From assembly GCF_001423295.1 (NCBI RefSeq), contig NZ_LMNG01000012.1:62728-126727 (forward strand): DNA of 64,000 bases, written 5' to 3'. Below, piece after piece: positions 36,425 through 45,429 of the stretch. The translations under genes were made by a program, and so were the position numbers. Numbering within the stretch: position 1 is the stretch's first letter; each line of letters opens with the position of its first letter. The DNA is from Methylobacterium sp. Leaf112 (GTDB lineage: Bacteria; Pseudomonadota; Alphaproteobacteria; Rhizobiales; Beijerinckiaceae). The notes below the pieces were generated by a model. The model was not told where the DNA came from, did no database searches, and saw only the letters and a program-made list of their open reading frames with translations.

Positions 36425-37729
36425 TCAAGCGTAGATCGGGAACCGGTCGGTGAGGGCGTGAACCTTCTGCTTCACGGCCGCCTCGATCTCGGCATCACCC
36501 GCTTCGCCCTTGGCGACCAAGCCGTCGAGGACTTCCACGATGAAGCCGCCGATCTGCTTGAACTCGGCGACGCCGAAGCCGCGCGAGGTGCCGGCCGGGG
36601 TGCCCAGCCGAATGCCCGACGTGATGGTGGGCTTGGCCGGATCGAACGGGACGCCGTTCTTGTTGCAGGTGATGTCGGCGCGGCTGAGCGCCGCTTCCGC
36701 AGCCTTGCCCGTGAGACCCTTCTTCTGAAGATCGACGAGCATCAGGTGGTTGTCGGTGCCGCCGGACGTGATGTCGTAGCCGCCCGACATCAGGGTGTCG
36801 GCCAGCGCCTTGGCGTTCTCGATGACCTGACGGGCGTAGATCTTGAACTCGGGCTTGAGGGCCTCGCCGAAGGCGACCGCCTTGCCGGCGATGACGTGCA
36901 TGAGCGGGCCGCCCTGGAGGCCGGGGAAGATCGCCGAGTTGAACTTCTTGGCGAGCGCTTCGTCGTTCGTCAGGATCATGCCGCCGCGTGGGCCGCGCAG
37001 GGTCTTGTGGGTCGTGGTGGTGGCGACGTGCGCGTGCGGGAACGGCGACGGGTGCGCCCCGGCGGCGACGAGGCCGGCGAAGTGGGCCATGTCGACGAAG
37101 AAGTACGCACCGACGGCATCGGCGATCTCACGGAACTTGGCGAAGTCCCAATGACGGGGATAGCCGGAACCACCCGCGATGATCACCTTGGGCTTGTGCT
37201 CGTGAGCGAGGGCCTCGACCTGCTCCATGTCGATGCGCTGGTCGTCGCGGCGCACGGTGTAGGAGACCGGCTTGAACCACTTGCCCGAGACGTTCGGAGG
37301 CGCGCCATGGGTGAGATGGCCGCCGGCGGCGAGGTCGAGGCCGAGGAAGGTGTCGCCCGGCTGCATGAGAGCCATGAATACGCCCTGGTTCGCCTGGGAG
37401 CCGGAATTCGGCTGCACGTTGGCGAAGCCACAATCGAACAGGCGCTTGGCGCGCTCGATGGCGAGGTTCTCGGCGATGTCGACGAACTGACAGCCGCCGT
37501 AATAGCGGCGACCCGGATAGCCCTCGGCGTACTTGTTGGTGAGGACCGACCCCTGAGCCTCGAGCACCGCCTTGGAGACGATGTTCTCGGAGGCGATCAG
37601 CTCGATCTCGTGCTGCTGACGACCGAGTTCCTGACCGACGGCGGCGGCCACTTCCGGATCGGCGTCGGCGAGCGACGCGTTGAAGAACGAATTCGAGAAG
37701 TGCTTGTCGGCAACGGTACCGGCGCTCAT
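36425..37729 (-). CDS. glyA: Serine hydroxymethyltransferase
   Basis: A 434-residue PLP enzyme interconverting serine and glycine with tetrahydrofolate. The PLP lysine is Lys242 in [19 protein letters not shown]. Other family blocks are [20 protein letters not shown] (about residues 40-59), [20 protein letters not shown] (about 61-80), [16 protein letters not shown] and [13 protein letters not shown] (about 377-389). In methylotrophs this enzyme also feeds the serine cycle for C1 assimilation, which fits a Methylobacterium-like host but is not proof. It has its own terminator and a 300-base region upstream next to the toxin-like pair. Confidence 0.97.
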   Translation of the reverse strand: MSAGTVADKHFSNSFFNASLADADPEVAAAVGQELGRQQHEIELIASENIVSKAVLEAQGSVLTNKYAEGYPGRRYYGGCQFVDIAENLAIERAKRLFDCGFANVQPNSGSQANQGVFMALMQPGDTFLGLDLAAGGHLTHGAPPNVSGKWFKPVSYTVRRDDQRIDMEQVEALAHEHKPKVIIAGGSGYPRHWDFAKFREIADAVGAYFFVDMAHFAGLVAAGAHPSPFPHAHVATTTTHKTLRGPRGGMILTNDEALAKKFNSAIFPGLQGGPLMHVIAGKAVAFGEALKPEFKIYARQVIENAKALADTLMSGGYDITSGGTDNHLMLVDLQKKGLTGKAAEAALSRADITCNKNGVPFDPAKPTITSGIRLGTPAGTSRGFGVAEFKQIGGFIVEVLDGLVAKGEAGDAEIEAAVKQKVHALTDRFPIYA

Positions 37730-38030
37730 GGATGGCCTCGATTGTTGAACGGGCGAAGGCGTCCGTTATCCGCTGGCGTTACGGCGGGCGGACGCTCGAT
37801 GCGCATTTTATTACACGGGCGGCGGGATCGGGCCAAGCGCAGCTAATTTGCGGTGTCCTACAAAAAAACTTTCACGCGCTCTCTGAAACGAAGGCACGAA
37901 GTCCTGGAACAAACCGTGCCGCCACTCCGGCGATGCCAAACCGGAACGATCGTCACGCGATAAAACACTCATAAGTTGTATTTTCCGAGATGGTATGGGA
38001 ATAAGGACCTACATCGATTCGGAGGTACGC
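37730..38030. other. AT-richer divergent region between glyA and the toxin-like gene
   Basis: This holds the glyA promoter on one strand and the presumed toxin promoter on the other. A run of seven A (37861-37870 area) and ATTTTATTACA near 37804-37814 stand out against the GC-rich background. AT-rich boxes near 37961-37985 (GATAAAACAC, TTGTATTTT) are candidate promoter elements for the toxin unit. The drop in GC begins here and continues to about 39.2 kb. No tRNA end or direct repeat marking an integration site was found. Confidence 0.5.
38021..38025 (+). promoter_or_regulatory. Shine-Dalgarno deciding the start of the toxin-like gene
   Basis: GGAGG lies five bases before ATG 38031 and eight before ATG 38034. 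The upstream in-frame ATG 37995 has no comparable site, so the shorter product is preferred. Confidence 0.7.
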
Positions 38031-38684
38031 ATGATGTCGCGGCAGTTCCAGATTGCTCTCCACCGATGCGAGGTCGCTGCCATCCGCTTGCGACTGGCTC
38101 TACTTCGAAGCGCCTACGATGCCGTGAAGGCCGGGTTCAACGCCAGCCAGTCTCGCGACGAGAGAGGGCGGTGGAATGGTGGAGGAGGCGGACCTGGCAT
38201 CGTCGTCGTTCGACGCGACCGGACCGGTCATCCGAAGATCGATCTGACGTCCGATCGCCTCGTGGAGGTCATGAAGGAAGTCGTCGCCAATGTCGGGACC
38301 GGAAGGGGGCCTCTCTACGGAACGGCCATCCACACCGAGGCAGCAAAACTCATCAGAGAGTCCGATTTTCCTGGGATAGGCCGGCGCGGAGTCGAACAGA
38401 GTTTCAGTCTCGGCGACACCGTGCGGTATGGCCTCGATGGCAGCATCAGGACGGATATTGTTCTCCGCGACGGTCGAACGAATGCCGCGCCCATCTTGGC
38501 GGTATGGGATGTCAAGACCGGTGGCGCGAAGCTCACCCCGGAACGCGCGGCACAGATCCGACAGCATCTCGGCGTCGGCGACGACGTCCCTATCGTCGAG
38601 CTGCACATCTCGAAGGGACTCGACGCGAAAAGCTACATCTACGCGATGGTTAGTTCATTCTCAATCATAGGGCCGAACCCATGA
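38031..38684 (+). CDS. Putative nuclease toxin with RDERGRW linker
   Basis: A 217-residue protein without a recognised full-length family. Residues 1-34 form an amphipathic helix. Residues 36-54 are the linker FNASQSRDERGRWNGGGGG, a pre-toxin-like junction I know from Hyphomicrobiales proteins with variable ends. The C-terminal half looks like a PD-(D/E)XK nuclease core: Glu103 in HTEAAKLI, Asp142 in RTDIVLRDG, Asp160-x-Lys162 in VWDVKTGG and Gln175 in RAAQIRQHL. Its stop overlaps the next gene by ATGA, as in toxin-immunity pairs. GC is visibly below the surroundings, suggesting recent transfer. A non-toxic restriction-like enzyme or a T6SS-type cargo are alternatives. No secretion signal is visible. 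Confidence 0.6.
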   Translation: MMSRQFQIALHRCEVAAIRLRLALLRSAYDAVKAGFNASQSRDERGRWNGGGGGPGIVVVRRDRTGHPKIDLTSDRLVEVMKEVVANVGTGRGPLYGTAIHTEAAKLIRESDFPGIGRRGVEQSFSLGDTVRYGLDGSIRTDIVLRDGRTNAAPILAVWDVKTGGAKLTPERAAQIRQHLGVGDDVPIVELHISKGLDAKSYIYAMVSSFSIIGPNP

Positions 38685-39118
38685 GCATGGATCTTTACGT
38701 TTTCTATGACGGCCAGTTTCCGAACCTTATCGAATGGCAAAAAACCATCGACGGATTTGGGTTCGACTTGAAATTCTCCCGAGATCAGATCCTCATAGGG
38801 GAAGGGGGCCTGCTCAAAGCAAAATGGAAAACCCGTGATGCTTCGTTCGAATTTCGACCGTGCGATTTTGACAAACTCACGGAAACCTACGACGATATCG
38901 ACTTTGGTCGGAGGTGGAGCACCGCTTATGCCTTCTATTGGTCCGGTTTACCCGAATGCGTTGCCGCCTATATCGCTGCCGTGACACTCGCCCAGATGCG
39001 TGACGGCGTCGTATTCGATCCCCAGGACAGTCTTATCCTCCGGGACCAAGAGGCGATACGCATGGCACGCGAGAACGAACTTCTGCTACCGAAGATCGAG
39101 GCTTCCCTACGCCATTGA
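38681..39118 (+). CDS. Putative immunity protein of the nuclease toxin
   Basis: A 145-residue acidic soluble protein of no family I recognise. It starts MSMDLYVFYDGQFPNLIEWQ, with many aromatic and acidic residues (ETYDDIDFGRRWSTAYAFYW at about 68-87), and closes with a helical segment rich in Glu, Leu and Arg. Small size, acidity, low GC and four-base overlap with the nuclease-like gene all fit an immunity protein that binds and blocks the toxin. This is an inference from architecture; homology was not tested. Nothing follows it on the same strand: the next gene is convergent. Confidence 0.5.
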   Translation: MSMDLYVFYDGQFPNLIEWQKTIDGFGFDLKFSRDQILIGEGGLLKAKWKTRDASFEFRPCDFDKLTETYDDIDFGRRWSTAYAFYWSGLPECVAAYIAAVTLAQMRDGVVFDPQDSLILRDQEAIRMARENELLLPKIEASLRH

Positions 39119-39297
39119 GAACTGTTTTCGCGAAGTGACTTTGTGCTCGTCCCGGCCTTACACGAGCCAAATGTCCCGAATCGGCCGGGATCGACAAGCA
39201 AACACAACAGACAGGATGCCGTCATCCGGGACGGGGCCCTATGGCACCCGCCCCGGAAAAGATCAGGGACTCGAGAAGCCGATCCCCTTTCGCTGCC

Positions 39298-40614
39298 TTA
39301 GTTCTCCTCGTCGCCCGGCTCGAAGCTCGGCACCGGCTCGGCGCTAGCGACGGGGGTCGGGGCCGAGAGGGTGGAGGGCACGTTCACGCCGTCGCGCTTG
39401 TAGATGTCGTCGCGGAACTGCACCGAGCCGTCCGGGGTCGCCCAGGCGGTGATGTAGGTCCAGTAGACCGGCACGGGAGTGCTCAGGGTGGCGTCGACGC
39501 GCTTGCCGCTCTCGATGGCCTGCTCGACCTGGTCGCGGCCCCAGCCGGGCGTGTCCTTGAGGAGCCAGGTGATGTACTCGCGCACGTTCTGCACGCGCAC
39601 GCAGCCCGACGAGATGAAGCGGAAGTCGTCACCGTAGACGCCCTTCGAATTGGTGTCGTGCATGAAAACCCCGTGCGGGTTCGGAATGTTGATCCGCACG
39701 ATGCCCATGGAGTTGAAGTCGGCACCCGAATCCTGGCGATAGCGGTAGCGCGTGCCCTCGTCCGAATTCCAGTTCACCGAGGCCGGGGAGATCTCGGTCT
39801 CACCGGTGAAGATGCGGATCTTGTTGTCGGTGAGGTAGTTCGGATCCTTCTGCATCTTGGGGATGAGGTCCTTCTTCACGATGGAAGCCGGGACCGTCCA
39901 GAAGGGGTTGAAATTGATCTGCGTTGCCTTGGTGTTCATGATAGGCGACTGGCGGTCGATCTTGCCGACGCCGGCGGCGTGCAGGGTCACGACCTGGCCG
40001 TTCTCCACGGTCTGGACCAGGGCGGCGGGGATGTTGGTGATGACGAAGCGGTTGCCGAGGTTGCCCGCGTAGGAGCGCAGGCGCACCACGTTGATTTCGA
40101 GCTGGTGCAGGCGAATATCGGCCGGCACGTTCATGGCCTGCTGGGTCGCCATGCTCATGGCACCGGTCTGGCTGAGGCCGTGGCGGGCCTGGAAACGCTT
40201 CACGCCGGCCGACACGTAGGAATCGTAGACGCCCGAGCCGCCGGACGCCGAATCGAGGTCGCCGGAGATGATCAGGCGCTGACGCACGGCGCTCACGGCC
40301 GGGCCCTTGGAGCCGATGCGCAGGCGGTCGGCCCCCGAGACCGGCTTCCAGCCACCCCGGTTCACGATATCCCGGTAGCGCTCGATAGTCTGCTCCGAAG
40401 CGGCGATCGTCTGCGGCGACAGGATCGGCGTCGAGGAGCGCTGCACCTGCATGGTGGTCGGCGCGGCGTAGTCCTGCGCCCACTCGGCCTGGGCGTAGCC
40501 GCTGGGCTCGCGGGCGGAAGCGGACTGAGCCATGAAGGCCACGGACGCGGCGAGGGCGAGGCCAAGGGACCTGTGGAGGCCGGAAGACCTGGGATGGAGA
40601 GCCTGTTTCAGCAT
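39298..40614 (-). CDS. L,D-transpeptidase with peptidoglycan-binding domain
   Basis: A 438-residue secreted protein from ATG 40614. The signal peptide is about residues 1-34 (LGLALAASVAFMAQSASA). A scaffold domain follows, then PG_binding_1 (about 105-165, AVRQRLIISGDLDSASGG and FQARHGLSQTG). The YkuD domain (about 200-400) has the His of GVFMHDTNSKGVYGDDFRF and the catalytic Cys in SSGCVRVQNVREY. The layout is the YcbB/LdtD type, which makes 3-3 peptidoglycan cross-links in the periplasm. It is transcribed toward the toxin pair and is the only L,D-transpeptidase here. A C-terminal Pro/Glu tail of about 30 residues is extra. Confidence 0.93.
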   Translation of the reverse strand: MLKQALHPRSSGLHRSLGLALAASVAFMAQSASAREPSGYAQAEWAQDYAAPTTMQVQRSSTPILSPQTIAASEQTIERYRDIVNRGGWKPVSGADRLRIGSKGPAVSAVRQRLIISGDLDSASGGSGVYDSYVSAGVKRFQARHGLSQTGAMSMATQQAMNVPADIRLHQLEINVVRLRSYAGNLGNRFVITNIPAALVQTVENGQVVTLHAAGVGKIDRQSPIMNTKATQINFNPFWTVPASIVKKDLIPKMQKDPNYLTDNKIRIFTGETEISPASVNWNSDEGTRYRYRQDSGADFNSMGIVRINIPNPHGVFMHDTNSKGVYGDDFRFISSGCVRVQNVREYITWLLKDTPGWGRDQVEQAIESGKRVDATLSTPVPVYWTYITAWATPDGSVQFRDDIYKRDGVNVPSTLSAPTPVASAEPVPSFEPGDEEN

Positions 40615-41131
40615 CGGGCGAACTCTGATCTGACGTAGGGTACGGCGTGTGGTGCCCGGCCGCCGGCGCATGACGCCGTGTCCGAAGCACCCCTTGCCGC
40701 GAACGTGTCGGGGTGCGGTTAAGAACTCATGGCGTCCGGGCTACAATATGGCGCTGCGGGACTTTGCGATGACTTCCGCGCGGGCGTATCGCCCCCGCCA
40801 CAGGACGGTGCAGGCACGAATCGGGTCTACGGACCGCTCGGGCATCGCCGAAGCGCCGCATCAGGCCGGGTAGGATCGGAGGCGGTCAAGCCGCGCCACT
40901 CTCCGCAAGCCTCCGAGGCAGCTCGCTTTTTTCGAAGCACGCGATGGTTCCGGGGCGCCTTCGCGACGCCGCCGTCGTGGACCGGTCGCCCGGGGAATCA
41001 CCGCAGGGTGTGGGCACGCCGAAGAAGTGCCCTTGCGCACGATCGATTTGCGCGCATGGTCGTCCCGCGTCGGCCGTCCCCGACCGGACCCCGCCATCTC
41101 GTCCTACCGCCCGACCCAACGGACCCCTGCG
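40615..41131. other. 517-base divergent intergenic region
   Basis: This lies between the leftward L,D-transpeptidase and the rightward copper chaperone. Open frames on both strands (such as 40861-41097 reverse) are Arg/Pro-rich and not recognisable. I see no tRNA, repeat or convincing hairpin. It must contain the two promoters. Confidence 0.5.
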
Positions 41132-41650
41132 ATGAATCAAACCGCCCGCACCGCCCTGCGCTTCGCTCTCGTAGCCTCCGCCCTCGGTCTCGTGCCGCAG
41201 GCGCGCGCCGCCGAGCCCATCACGGCCGGGACTTTGCGGATCGAGACACCGTGGATGCGGGCGACGCCGGGGGGCGCCAAGGTCGCGGGCGGCTACGTTC
41301 GCGTCACCAACACCGGTACGCAGGCCGACAGGCTCACGGGGGCGGCCATCACCACCGCGGGCCGGGGGGCGATCCATTCCATGACCATGGCGGGCAACGT
41401 CATGAAGATGGCGGCCGTGCCGGACGGGTTGCCCATCGCACCCGGCCAGACCCTGGAACTGAAGCCCGGCGGTCTTCACTTGATGTTCGAGGATCTCAAG
41501 TCCGCCCCGAAGGTCGGTGAGCCCGTCTCCGGCACCCTAACCTTCGAACGCGCCGGGACCGTCCCGGTCACCTTCTCGGTCGCGCCCATCGGCGCGACGA
41601 GCCCGAACGCGATCGCCCCCGGCGCCCCGGCCGCGCATCACCACCACTGA
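41132..41650 (+). CDS. PCu(A)C-type periplasmic copper chaperone
   Basis: A 172-residue protein. The signal peptide is about residues 1-27 (ALRFALVASALGLVPQARAA). The PCu(A)C domain (about 30-150) has the metal-binding pattern: His and Met in AIHSMTMAGNVMKM (about 87-100) and HLMFEDL (about 119-125), i.e. an H..M...H.M arrangement, as in the proteins that load Cu(I) onto the CuA site of cytochrome c oxidase. The C-terminus ends in four histidines, which could be an additional copper site. A Sco-family partner is not adjacent. It appears to be monocistronic. Confidence 0.9.
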   Translation: MNQTARTALRFALVASALGLVPQARAAEPITAGTLRIETPWMRATPGGAKVAGGYVRVTNTGTQADRLTGAAITTAGRGAIHSMTMAGNVMKMAAVPDGLPIAPGQTLELKPGGLHLMFEDLKSAPKVGEPVSGTLTFERAGTVPVTFSVAPIGATSPNAIAPGAPAAHHHH

Positions 41651-41781
41651 AACCGGCGACGTCTGGATTCCGATGGGCCACACCGGGGGCAACCTGGATA
41701 TCGGCTTGGAAACCCGCGTCCGATCAAGGCACTAACCCGGGCGCGTTGGCACGCCGCCGCGAACCCGATTAGACCCCCCGA

Positions 41782-42753
41782 ATGAGCCTTTCCGCAGCCA
41801 TAGAGCCGCACACACAGACCGCGATCCATCCCGACATCCATGTCGGGCGCGACGGCTGGCTGTTCCTCACGGGGGGCAGCAACGCCGTCCAGGCGCAGTA
41901 CGGCGTGCCCGGATTTCCCCGGGGGAAGCTGTGGCGCTGGCGTCGCCTCCTCGAGGCTCGGACCCGGCGCCTGGAGAAGATGGGGATTCGCTACGCCCAC
42001 GTCGTCGCCCCCGAAAAGCTCGCCATCCACGGCCACGCCTTCGACGGCCTCGCCCTCGACCCCGACCGCGCGCCGGCCGTGCGCCTGGAACGCTGGTTGC
42101 GCCTGTCGCCGGCCCGTCGAACCTATGTCGATCTCGTGCCGCCGTTCCGGGTGCGGGCCCGGGACACGGCGCTCTATCGCCACACGGACACCCACTGGAC
42201 CTTCGCGGGGGGCTGGCTCGCCTATGCGGAGATCTGCCGGAGCCTCGGGGTGCGTCCGCGCTACGACATCGCCCAGCGCCGCATCGGCACGCCCCAGGTC
42301 TATGGCGGCGATCTCGGTTCGAAGTTCACGCCGGTCCGCTGCGAAGTCGCCGAGCCGTGCCTGTTCGAGAGCGCGGCCCGGAGGGTCCACGCCAACGCGC
42401 TGATCACGGCGTTCGAGCAGGAGGGCCGGGGGCGCGACGCGCATATCGGCACCCACGCGATCTTCCGCAACGCGTCACCCGGGGCCGATCCACGCCGCCT
42501 CGTCCTGTTCGGGGATTCGTACGCGCATCATACGCCCAACGGCGCCACCGGCACCCTGACGCCGCTCTTCGCCGACACGTTCCGGGAGGTGCATGTGCTG
42601 TGGTCGACGAGCATCGACTGGAACACCATCGCGCGGGTCCGCCCCGATTTCGTCGTTTCGGAAATCGCCGAACGCTTCATGGTCGACGTGCCCCAGGCCG
42701 GCTTCGACATCGACAAGCTCGCGGCCCTGGCCCTGGCGCGCAAGGGCTTCTGA
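41782..42753 (+). CDS. AlgX/AlgJ-like SGNH domain protein (putative O-acetyltransferase-type)
   Basis: A 323-residue protein of the alginate O-acetyltransferase AlgX/AlgJ SGNH-like family. HVGRDGWLFLTGGSN (about residues 20-34) is the family start motif. YRHTDTHWTFAGGWLAY contains the Asp136/His138 pair, and LVLFGDSYAHH gives Ser246 of the SGNH block. Family members acetylate exopolysaccharides such as alginate in the periplasm and usually have a signal peptide or TM anchor. None is seen here: residues 1-19 are polar. So a cytosolic role or a missed N-terminus should be considered. No alginate-type operon surrounds it. It precedes the PBP1A terminator. Confidence 0.72.
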   Translation: MSLSAAIEPHTQTAIHPDIHVGRDGWLFLTGGSNAVQAQYGVPGFPRGKLWRWRRLLEARTRRLEKMGIRYAHVVAPEKLAIHGHAFDGLALDPDRAPAVRLERWLRLSPARRTYVDLVPPFRVRARDTALYRHTDTHWTFAGGWLAYAEICRSLGVRPRYDIAQRRIGTPQVYGGDLGSKFTPVRCEVAEPCLFESAARRVHANALITAFEQEGRGRDAHIGTHAIFRNASPGADPRRLVLFGDSYAHHTPNGATGTLTPLFADTFREVHVLWSTSIDWNTIARVRPDFVVSEIAERFMVDVPQAGFDIDKLAALALARKGF

Positions 42754-42784
42754 CCAACGGGAATAGGGTTCCGGTGAACGAAAA

Positions 42785-42807
42785 CGGCCGGGATCGGGTC
42801 CCGGCCG
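42785..42807 (-). terminator. Intrinsic terminator of the PBP1A gene
   Basis: CGGCCGGGA and TCCCGGCCG form a 9-bp stem with loop TCGGG, 16 bases after the leftward PBP stop. Downstream on the same strand is TTTTCGTTC. This is a good rho-independent signature. The convergent AlgX-like gene ends 31 bases away and may use it too. Confidence 0.8.
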
Positions 42808-42823
42808 CTTCGAAGGCTGCGTC

Positions 42824-45253
42824 TCAGTACAGGCCGCCGGCCTGAGCGGCACGGTCCGCGTCCGGCGGAGCGCCGCCGCTGGGCGGGGCGTTGCTGGGCG
42901 CCGCGACGTAGGCATCGGGCGGCGCGGTACCGGGCTTGAACGCCTCGAGGATCGTGCCGGGGCCTTCGCCGGAGCCGGCACGCATGCCGGACGAAGCCGA
43001 AACGCGGATGAGCTTGATCCCGGGCGGGACGCGGAACGGCGTGGGCGGCTTGTCCTTGAGGGCCTGCTTCAGGAAGTCGAGGGCGATGGGGGCCGAGAGG
43101 CCGCCGCCCGTGGCGCGGTCGCCGAGCGAGCGCGGCTTGTCGAAGCCGATATAGACGCCGACGGCGAGATCCGGGGAGAAGCCGACGAACCACGCATCCT
43201 TGGCGTCGTTGGTGGTTCCGGTCTTGCCGGCGAGCGGCTTGCCGACCTGCTTCAGGATGGTGGCGGTGCCGCGCTGGACCACACCCTCCATGATCGAGAC
43301 CATCTGGTAGGCGGTGAGCGGATCGAGGACCTGCTCGGAATCGTCCACGAGCTTCGGCTCGTCCTGGCCGGACCACTTCTCCGCGTCGCAGCCGAGGCAC
43401 TTGCGGGCGTCGTGCTTGTAGATGGTCTCGCCGACCCGGTCCTGGATGCGGTCGATGAGGGTCGGACGGATACGCCGGCCGCCATTGGCGAGCATCGAGT
43501 AGGCGGTCACCATGCGCATGACCGTGGTCTCGCCGGCGCCGAGCGACATCGGCAACACCGGCAGCATGTCGTCGTAGACGCCGAAGCGGCGGGCGTACTC
43601 GGCGATGAGCGGCATGCCGACGTCCTTCGCCAGCCGCACGGTCATCAGGTTCTTCGAGTGCTCGATGCCGTAGCGGAGAGTGTGCGGGCCGCCGGACTTG
43701 CCGTCGTAGTTCGACGGGGTCCAGGCCTCCTGGCCGGGGCCGGCCTCGATGGTGATGGGCGAATCCTGGACGATCGAGGACGGCGTGTAGCCGTTGTCGA
43801 GGGCCGCCGAGTAGACGATCGGCTTGAACGACGAGCCCGGCTGGCGCATCGCCTGCGTCGCCCGGTTGAACTGGCTCTCGTCGTAGGAGAACCCGCCCAC
43901 CATGGCGTGGACGCGGCCCGTGTAGGGGTCCATGGCCACGATGGCGCCGGAGACTTCCGGACGCTGGCGCAGGCGGTAGGCCCCGCGGCCGCCGTCGATC
44001 GCCTCGACGTAGATCACGTCGCCCGCACTGAGGGCGGCGGCGGGCGAGCGGCCGGTCCAGCGCGTCCCCTCGGCCGCGATGGTGCCGGTCTCCCGATCCT
44101 TCGAGACCTGGCCCGAAGCCTCGCGCCGGGGCTGGAGGCCGATCTGCGCGGCGCCCCCGGTGGTGCTCAGTACCACGGCGAGGCGCCAGGGCTGCACGTC
44201 GCCGAGACCCGGAACCTCGGCTACGGCCAAGCCCCAGTCGCGGCCGACGAGGTCGACCTTGGCCTGGGCCCCGCGCCAGCCATGGGACTGGTCGTAGCGG
44301 ATCAGGCCGTCGACGAGGGATTTGCGGGCCCAGGCCTGCATCTTCGGGTCGAGGGTCGCCCGGACGGAGAGACCGCCCTCGTAGAGCTTCTTCTCGCCGT
44401 AGCGCTCGGCGATCTCGCGGCGGACCTCTTCGGTGAAGTAGTTGGCGTTGGCGGCGTTGGCGAAGGCGACGCGGGGGTTGACGCCGAGCGGCATCTTGCG
44501 GGCGGCGTCGCCCTCCTCCTTGGTGATGTACCCGTTCTGGGCCATCAGGCCGATGATCTCGTTGCGGCGGTCCAGCGCCTTCTGGGTCTGGCGATAGGGG
44601 TGGTAGTTGTTCGGCCCCTTCGGCAGGGCGGCGAGGTAGGCCGCCTCGTTGATCGTCAGTTCGTGGACGGACTTGCCGAAGTAGTCCAGCGCCGCCGCCG
44701 CGACGCCGTGCAGGTTGCGCCCGGGCACGATGGTGCCGAGGAAGATCTCGTTGAGGTAGAGTTCGAGGATCTTGTCCTTCGAGTAGGCGGCCTCGATCCG
44801 GAAGGCGATGAGCGCCTCCTTGGCCTTGCGCTCGAAGGTCTGCTCGGGGCTGAGCAGGAAGTTCTTCGCCACCTGCTGGGTGATGGTCGAGGCGCCCTGC
44901 TTCTTGCCGCTCTTGAAGTTGGTCAGCGCGGCGCGGACCAGCCCTTCCGGATCGACGCCGCCGTGCTTGTAGAAGTTCTTGTCCTCGGCCGAGAGGAAGG
45001 CCGCGACGACGATCTTCGGCATGGCCTGGATCGGCAGATAGAGACGGCGCTCGGTGGCGTACTCGGCGAGCAGCGAGCCGTCGGCGGCATGCACCCGGCT
45101 CATCACCGGCGGCTCGTAATTGGCGAGCGCCGCGTGGTCCGGCAGATCCTGGCTGTACTTCCAGTAGAAGAACGCCCCGGCGGCCGAGGCGACCACGAAC
45201 AGCATCGCACCGATGCTGAACAGGAAGCCGAAGAAACGAAGGATGATGCGCAT
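42824..45253 (-). CDS. mrcA: Class A penicillin-binding protein 1A
   Basis: An 809-residue bifunctional murein synthase. ATG 45253 is preferred; GTG 45283 would add ten residues. TM about residues 5-27, glycosyltransferase domain (about 60-240) with AEDKNFYKHGGVDPEGLVRA, KQGASTITQQVAKNFLLSPE and KILELYLNEIFLG. The transpeptidase has the serine Ser474 in QPGSSFKPIVYSAAL, HSKN of the SxN motif and the AGKTGTTNDAKDAWFVGFSP KTG box. A Pro/Ala/Gly-rich tail follows from about 730. It polymerises and cross-links peptidoglycan. Its terminator lies just downstream. It is transcribed after the amidase gene, 176 bases away. Confidence 0.96.
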   Translation of the reverse strand: MRIILRFFGFLFSIGAMLFVVASAAGAFFYWKYSQDLPDHAALANYEPPVMSRVHAADGSLLAEYATERRLYLPIQAMPKIVVAAFLSAEDKNFYKHGGVDPEGLVRAALTNFKSGKKQGASTITQQVAKNFLLSPEQTFERKAKEALIAFRIEAAYSKDKILELYLNEIFLGTIVPGRNLHGVAAAALDYFGKSVHELTINEAAYLAALPKGPNNYHPYRQTQKALDRRNEIIGLMAQNGYITKEEGDAARKMPLGVNPRVAFANAANANYFTEEVRREIAERYGEKKLYEGGLSVRATLDPKMQAWARKSLVDGLIRYDQSHGWRGAQAKVDLVGRDWGLAVAEVPGLGDVQPWRLAVVLSTTGGAAQIGLQPRREASGQVSKDRETGTIAAEGTRWTGRSPAAALSAGDVIYVEAIDGGRGAYRLRQRPEVSGAIVAMDPYTGRVHAMVGGFSYDESQFNRATQAMRQPGSSFKPIVYSAALDNGYTPSSIVQDSPITIEAGPGQEAWTPSNYDGKSGGPHTLRYGIEHSKNLMTVRLAKDVGMPLIAEYARRFGVYDDMLPVLPMSLGAGETTVMRMVTAYSMLANGGRRIRPTLIDRIQDRVGETIYKHDARKCLGCDAEKWSGQDEPKLVDDSEQVLDPLTAYQMVSIMEGVVQRGTATILKQVGKPLAGKTGTTNDAKDAWFVGFSPDLAVGVYIGFDKPRSLGDRATGGGLSAPIALDFLKQALKDKPPTPFRVPPGIKLIRVSASSGMRAGSGEGPGTILEAFKPGTAPPDAYVAAPSNAPPSGGAPPDADRAAQAGGLY

Positions 45254-45429
45254 CCGGGTCCCGTTCGTCGCTGGATCTGCCACCGGTCCGGCCTGGACGC
45301 GGCTCGCCGCTCGCGGCAGCGGGCATGAGGAAGGGCGGCGTTCGCTCGGGGCTACCCGCGCGGCCGTTCCCGTCGAAGTCGCGACGTCGGTTGGACCGGG
45401 GCGCCGTGAGCCCCGGTTTCACTCTCATT

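Noticed and set aside
42528..45428. 966-residue forward-looking reverse-frame ORF overlapping PBP1A
   Set aside because: It is a shifted frame of the mrcA gene, Arg/Pro/Gly-rich with no motifs. The mrcA frame has all catalytic motifs.
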